Below, piece after piece: positions 60,130 through 64,000 of a DNA stretch of 64,000 nucleotides. Below the pieces are notes generated by a model. It was not told where the DNA came from and did no database searches. It worked only from the letters and a program-made list of their open reading frames with translations. The DNA comes from Zestomonas insulae (GTDB lineage: Bacteria; Pseudomonadota; Gammaproteobacteria; Pseudomonadales; Pseudomonadaceae), in NCBI RefSeq assembly GCF_016901015.1, contig NZ_JAFEUP010000005.1:186001-250000 (forward strand), in the 5' to 3' direction. Position 1 is the stretch's first letter, and every line of letters begins with the position of its first letter. Both the position numbers and the translations under genes were made by a program.

Positions 60130-61176
60130 TCACAACGGTGGCGACGCCACCGCATAGGGCGGCACGCTCATGAAGAAGGTGCCGTCCTCGTTCACCTGGG
60201 TCAGCCCGGTGGCCAGCACCTTGCGGTAATCGCGCAGGCTGAAGGTCAGCGGCGTGTCGGCGGCCTGCGCCTTGAGCAACACCTGGGCGTAGGTGATAAG
60301 GATCTCGAAGATCTTCAGGTCGCCGGATTGCAGCCGGATGTACGACTGCCCGGCCTGCGCCGGCGGGCTGAAGCGCATCGGCGCGCTGCCCGGCGGCGGG
60401 GCGAAGCGCAGGTGCAGGCCCTGCTCGTCGAGCCAGCTGGCGTCGACCTGGCCGTCGATGCCGAGCAGCGGGAACACCTTACGGTAATCCAGGCGCATGC
60501 GATTGCCGTCCAGCGTCGCGCCGGGGCGCTGCAACTCGACCAGGGTGGCCAGTTGCAGTCCGACCAGGCTCATCGCGCCATAGCTCGGCACGCCGAGCAC
60601 CTTGAGCTGATCCGGCTGGTAGTCGATCAGCCCGGCCTGCGCGTCGAGGCTTACCGCGCCGTCCAGACGCAACGGCAGCCACGGGCCGACGCCCAGCGGA
60701 CGCACCTCGCCGCTCACCTGCAGACGCCCGCCGGCGCTGTGCATGGCGAAGTCGCGCAGCATGCTCTGCGGGTAGGCGAGGATGTGCTGGTTGAACAGGT
60801 TGGCGAGCTGCTGCGGGCTGAGGATCACCTCGCCCTCGACTACCTCGATGCGCATCGCCTCGGGGTGGTCGAAGTCGATCGGTGCGCCGGCCTCGAGCGG
60901 CACCAGCCAGCCCTTGAGTTGCGGCGCGTGGAAGCCGATGCCGCCCTGGAAATACATGTCGACGTTGTGCAGCAACAGGCCGACGCCGTCCTGCCCGGAG
61001 TCGCGCACCCCGGCCGGCCGCTGCGCCGCATGGCCGGGCGCCGGCGGGCTCTGCTGGAACCAGCCGTGGCGCAGCAGGGCCAGTTCGCGTTGCTGGCGCT
61101 CCAGCGCGCCGTCAGCCTGGGCCAGCCCGCCGAGCAGGCCGAGGGCGCCCAGCGCCAGGCTGATCAGTCGTTTCAT
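60130..61176 (-). CDS. Exported protein of unknown function, paralogue A
   Basis: 348 residues. A signal peptide (cut after AQA near 21) is followed by a disordered Gln/Pro/Ala-rich stretch and a domain with alternating short strands. Blocks such as GIGFHAPQLKGWLVPLEAG, LANLFNQHIL, GRLQVSGEVR, MRLDYRKVFPLLG and SGDLKIFEILITYAQ line up in order with blocks in the upstream gene, so the two are tandem duplicates. The arrangement recalls lipid-binding TULIP-like (DUF2993/LmeA-like) folds; that is inference. It overlaps the upstream gene by four bases (ATGA). Confidence 0.82.
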   Translation of the reverse strand: MKRLISLALGALGLLGGLAQADGALERQQRELALLRHGWFQQSPPAPGHAAQRPAGVRDSGQDGVGLLLHNVDMYFQGGIGFHAPQLKGWLVPLEAGAPIDFDHPEAMRIEVVEGEVILSPQQLANLFNQHILAYPQSMLRDFAMHSAGGRLQVSGEVRPLGVGPWLPLRLDGAVSLDAQAGLIDYQPDQLKVLGVPSYGAMSLVGLQLATLVELQRPGATLDGNRMRLDYRKVFPLLGIDGQVDASWLDEQGLHLRFAPPPGSAPMRFSPPAQAGQSYIRLQSGDLKIFEILITYAQVLLKAQAADTPLTFSLRDYRKVLATGLTQVNEDGTFFMSVPPYAVASPPL

Positions 61177-62189
61177 AGCGCGGCCTCCTGGGGTGCCGGC
61201 GCCTTCACCGGCGACACCGCGATGTGCACCATGCCGTCCTCGCGCAGGCGGATTTCGCCGTACTGCAACTGGCGCCGATAGTCGTAGAGGTTGAACAGCA
61301 GCGGCTCGCGCGGACTGAGGCTGGTGAACAGCGCGTAGGCCTTGACCAGCACGGTGCGCGCCATCTTGATGTCGCCGCCCTCGATGAACATGTAGCTGTC
61401 CGGCGCGCGTAGCGAAGGCCATTGCAGCGCGCTCAGCTCGCCACCCAGTTGCAGGTCCATGCCACCGTCGGCCAGGCGCAGGCTGCGCACCGCGAAATCC
61501 AGGCGTGGTGGCGGGAACAGCCCGTCGAGGTCGACCAGGATGCGGTTGCCGGTCAGCTGCATGTGCCGGGTCTGCAGGCTGAGCACCTCGCTCATGTCGA
61601 TCGACGCGGCGGAGAGCGACGGGGTGACGTCGACGCCGTCGACGAAAATCTGCCGCGGCACCAGGGCGACCTTCAGCGGCCCGGCCAGCTCGATCCCGGT
61701 GAGCATCCGCAACGGCCGCCAGCGCCCCTTGCGCAGCAGCTCGCCGCTGACTTCCTGGCCGTCGTGGCGGGTGCTCAGGCGCAGGTTGCGCACCGGCGCG
61801 GCGGCGCGGCGCAGGTCCTGGTTGAGCAGGGTGGCCAGGGTGGCGTCGGCGACGAAGATGTCGCCGGCCTCGATGCGCGCCTCCATCGCCGTCGGGTCGT
61901 CGAGCAGCAGCGGCGTGCCGGCGCTCAGCGGGCGCATCTCGATGAGCATCTGGCGGATGAAGAAGCCGATGTCGTCGTGCAGGCGGAAGTCGGTGTTGGC
62001 GATCCACAGCCGCGAGGTGGCCGAGCCCGAGTCGCGCGGACCGACCGTGCTGTCGAGTTGGCGCGGCGGCACCGCAGCCATCAGGTCGACCGCCGGCTGG
62101 CCCCAGTCGGAGGCGCGCGGCGGCGGATTTTCGGCGGCCGCGGCCAGGGCGCCGAGCAGCGCCAGGAGCAACGCCAGGCAGTAGCGCAT
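61173..62189 (-). CDS. Exported protein of unknown function, paralogue B
   Basis: 338 residues. ATG at 62189 with GAGGA 8 nt upstream; signal peptide MRYCLALLLALLGALAAAA. Matching blocks to paralogue A include DIGFFIRQMLIEMRPLSAG, LATLLNQDLR, EVSGELLRKGRW, ILVDLDGLFPPP and GGDIKMARTVLVKAYALF. A periplasmic location is expected. First in a two-gene operon and divergent from the DUF2868 gene. Not recognised as any named protein. Confidence 0.82.
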   Translation of the reverse strand: MRYCLALLLALLGALAAAAENPPPRASDWGQPAVDLMAAVPPRQLDSTVGPRDSGSATSRLWIANTDFRLHDDIGFFIRQMLIEMRPLSAGTPLLLDDPTAMEARIEAGDIFVADATLATLLNQDLRRAAAPVRNLRLSTRHDGQEVSGELLRKGRWRPLRMLTGIELAGPLKVALVPRQIFVDGVDVTPSLSAASIDMSEVLSLQTRHMQLTGNRILVDLDGLFPPPRLDFAVRSLRLADGGMDLQLGGELSALQWPSLRAPDSYMFIEGGDIKMARTVLVKAYALFTSLSPREPLLFNLYDYRRQLQYGEIRLREDGMVHIAVSPVKAPAPQEAAL

Positions 62190-62336
62190 GGGCAAATCCT
62201 CTTGTTGTTATGCCCGCCACCCTAGCGCCACGCCCCCCGCGGCGCGCCCTTCCCTTGGTTTGGCGCTGGCGCCGCGGTGTTACCGGGAAACCGTAGCGGC
62301 TATGCTCAAGGCCCGACCTAGACCCGCGGAGACCTC

Positions 62337-63722
62337 GTGAGCGCTGTGCACCTTTCCCCGCTCGACCGCCTCTGGCTGTGCGAAACCATCCGCCTGCGCG
62401 AAGACCAGAGCGGGCCGCTCGACGACGCCGAGGTCAATCGCCGGGTGATCGCCGACGGCGGCGACTTCCGCCAGCGCCTCGAGCGCCGCGCACTGCTGCT
62501 CGCCGAACGCGACGGCCAGCTCGCCGGCCTGCAGCACTGGCGCCAGGGCGCGCGCCTGGCGCTGCTGCTGCTCGCGGTGCTGGCTCTGCTCAGCGGCGCC
62601 GGGCTGGCGGTCGCCGCGCTCGGCGACGGACAGCGGCCGGTCAATGTGTTCTGGGCGCTGGGCAGCCTGCTCGGCCTGCACCTGCTGACCCTGCTTGGCT
62701 GGGCGCTGAGCTTCGTGCTGCTCGGCGACAGCGGCGCGCTGCTCGGCCGCCTGTGGCTGTGGCTGAGCGGCAAGCTGGCGCGCGACGCGCAGGTCGCCCA
62801 GTTGGCCCCGGCGCTGCTGCTCACCTTGCAGCGCGAGCGCCTGGCGCGCTGGGCGCTCGGCAGCCTGGTGCACGGCCTGTGGCTGCTGGTGCTGGGCAGC
62901 GCGCTGCTGGTGCTGCTGGCGCTGCTCGCCACGCGCCGCTACGGCTTCGTCTGGGAGACCACCATCCTCGGCGATCAAGTGTTCGTCGCCCTCACCCAAG
63001 CGCTCGGCGCACTGCCGGCGCTACTCGGCTTCGCCGTGCCGGAACCGGCGCTGATCCGCGCCAGCGGCGACGCGGTGCTGGGCGAGGCCGGCGCGCGCCA
63101 GGCCTGGTCGAGCTGGTTGCTCGGCGTGCTGCTGGTCTACGGCCTGCTGCCGCGCCTGCTGCTCGCCGCGCTGTGCGCCTGGCGCTGGTGGCGCGGTCAG
63201 CAACGCCTGCGCCTCGACTTCGGCCTGCCCGGCTACAGCCTGCTGCGCGAGCGCCTGCTGCCGTCCAGCGAACGCCTCGGCGTACTTGACCCGGCCCCCG
63301 ACCTGCCGGCCGGCGCGCCGGCCGCCGGCACCCTGGCGCCCAGCGCCGGCGCACTGCTGGTGGCGGTCGAACTCGACCCGCAGCGCGCCTGGCCGCCGGC
63401 GCTGCCCGCGGGGGTCGCCGACGCCGGGGTGGTCGACAGCCGCGAACAGCGCCAGCGCCTGCTCGAGCAGCTCGCGCGGTTCCCCGCCGAACGCCTGGTG
63501 ATCGCCTGCGACCCGCGCCGCTCGCCGGACCGCGGCACCCTGGCGCTGCTCGGCGAACTGGCGCGCAGCGCCGCGCACACGCGGGTCTGGCTGCTCACCC
63601 CGCCGCCCGGCGAGGCGCTCGACAGCGAACGCCTGGGCGACTGGCACTCGGCTCTAGAGAAGCTCGGTCTGGCGTGGAGCGACAGCTCGCCGCTGGCGTG
63701 GTTGGAGAGTGGGCATGATTGA
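62337..63722 (+). CDS. DUF2868 inner membrane protein
   Basis: 461 residues with GTG start (GGAGA five bases upstream). The N-terminus is soluble and charged; about four to five transmembrane segments follow (near 72-95, 102-122, 185-205, 265-285). The C-terminal ~150 residues are cytoplasmic with a DxGVVDSREQRQ stretch. DUF2868 proteins are typically encoded just before a GTPase with DUF3482, as here. Function is unknown. Confidence 0.82.
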   Translation: MSAVHLSPLDRLWLCETIRLREDQSGPLDDAEVNRRVIADGGDFRQRLERRALLLAERDGQLAGLQHWRQGARLALLLLAVLALLSGAGLAVAALGDGQRPVNVFWALGSLLGLHLLTLLGWALSFVLLGDSGALLGRLWLWLSGKLARDAQVAQLAPALLLTLQRERLARWALGSLVHGLWLLVLGSALLVLLALLATRRYGFVWETTILGDQVFVALTQALGALPALLGFAVPEPALIRASGDAVLGEAGARQAWSSWLLGVLLVYGLLPRLLLAALCAWRWWRGQQRLRLDFGLPGYSLLRERLLPSSERLGVLDPAPDLPAGAPAAGTLAPSAGALLVAVELDPQRAWPPALPAGVADAGVVDSREQRQRLLEQLARFPAERLVIACDPRRSPDRGTLALLGELARSAAHTRVWLLTPPPGEALDSERLGDWHSALEKLGLAWSDSSPLAWLESGHD

Positions 63723-63728
63723 GAGACC

Positions 63729-63837
63729 GTCCCTCACCCTAGCCCTCTCCCAAGGGGAGAGGGAACTGCTCCGCGCCATCCCTTGGCCGCGTGCCTTTAC
63801 CTCCCTCTCCCTCCGGGAGAGGGCTGGGGTGAGGGAC
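63729..63837. repeat. Paired CCCTCACC-type intergenic repeat, copy 2
   Basis: GTCCCTCACCCTAGCCCTCT begins the left arm at 63729 and the inverted right arm ends GGTGAGGGAC at 63837. Each arm has its own CTCTCCC/GGGAGAG hairpin. It lies between the DUF2868 gene and the GTPase gene. Confidence 0.88.
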
Positions 63838-63878
63838 CGAACCTCCCCCGCCGCACCAATCCCGGTGGAGCCGCGCCC

Positions 63879-64000
63879 ATGACCCAGCCGCTGAAACTCG
63901 CCGTGGTCGGCCACACCAACGTCGGCAAGACCTCGCTGCTGCGCACCCTGACCCGCGACGTCGGCTTCGGCGAGGTCTCGCACCGGCCGAGCACCACCCG
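63879..64000 (+). CDS. GTPase, probably DUF3482 family, 5' part
   Basis: Only the first 40 codons are in the window. MTQPLKLAVVGHTNVGKTSL contains a P-loop (GHTNVGKTS), followed by the switch I region HRPSTT. Position directly after a DUF2868 gene suggests the DUF3482 GTPase partner. Confidence 0.75.
   Translation, partial: MTQPLKLAVVGHTNVGKTSLLRTLTRDVGFGEVSHRPSTT

Overview
The window is a G+C-rich (about two thirds by eye), densely coded bacterial chromosome segment. Its gene order is that of the Pseudomonas core chromosome: pyrR-pyrB-pyrC', pilT/pilU, yggS-proC-yggT, metX-metW, rdgB-hemW, trmB, thiS-thiG, mtgA, rpoH, ftsY-ftsE-ftsX, rsmD, laoR/laoCBA, coaD-fdx, ggt, mutM, ilvD, folA. From memory this runs parallel to the pyrR-to-folA stretch of P. 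aeruginosa (PA0403 down to about PA0350). Some genes look extra compared with that memory: a dynamin-like GTPase, a DUF1254/molybdopterin gene group and a dctBD/dctA locus. I call it Pseudomonas sensu lato, probably in or near the P. aeruginosa lineage; the species cannot be fixed by reading. No rRNA, tRNA, CRISPR array, integrase or intact transposase gene was seen.

Layout. 1-2.6 kb: end of the pyrimidine operon (pyrR, pyrB and a dihydroorotase-like subunit that has lost its metal ligands). 2.7-5.2 kb: cystathionine beta-synthase and a gamma-lyase in one overlapping operon (reverse transsulfuration). 5.4-6.7 kb: TM2 membrane protein and an NlpC/P60 endopeptidase. 6.7-9.0 kb: pilT and pilU, the type IV pilus retraction ATPases. 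9.0-11.5 kb: yggS-proC-yggT-yggU. 11.6-13.6 kb: dynamin-like GTPase. 13.7-18.3 kb: metXW, DUF4426, rdgB, hemW and two small proteins. 18.4-23.7 kb: DUF1329, trmB, thiSG, DUF423, mtgA and an unknown membrane-anchored protein. 23.8-31.4 kb: rpoH, ftsYEX, an M16 protease pair and rsmD. 31.7-35.9 kb: accessory group DUF1254 / small helical protein / molybdopterin oxidoreductase. 36.0-41.8 kb: yheT and the lao long-chain alcohol oxidation system (laoR divergent from laoCBA) with a clear operator-like palindrome. 41.8-51.7 kb: coaD, ferredoxin, ggt, a Na/Pi cotransporter-like protein, acyltransferase, mutM, HDOD protein, PfpI-like protein and an RlmI-like methyltransferase. 51.9-56.7 kb: C4-dicarboxylate two-component system dctBD divergent from dctA, separated by a legible sigma-54 control region. 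57-60 kb: ilvD, a phosphoesterase and folA. 60.1-64 kb: two tandem paralogous exported proteins of unknown function, then a DUF2868 membrane protein and the start of a GTPase gene.

The most informative non-coding stretch is 55188-55328: two 18-bp dyads spaced 32 bp centre to centre, a perfect IHF consensus and a -24/-12 promoter, in the right order to drive dctA from DctD. Other items of note are a 140-bp inverted-repeat element between laoB and laoA, three inverted pairs of one REP family, two copies of a second paired repeat, and a repeat-only intergenic stretch at 51.7-51.95 kb. I saw no strong case for a wholly new defence or mobile system. The best candidates for undescribed biology are the tandem exported paralogues (60130-62189), the dynamin-like GTPase and the DUF1254/molybdopterin group.
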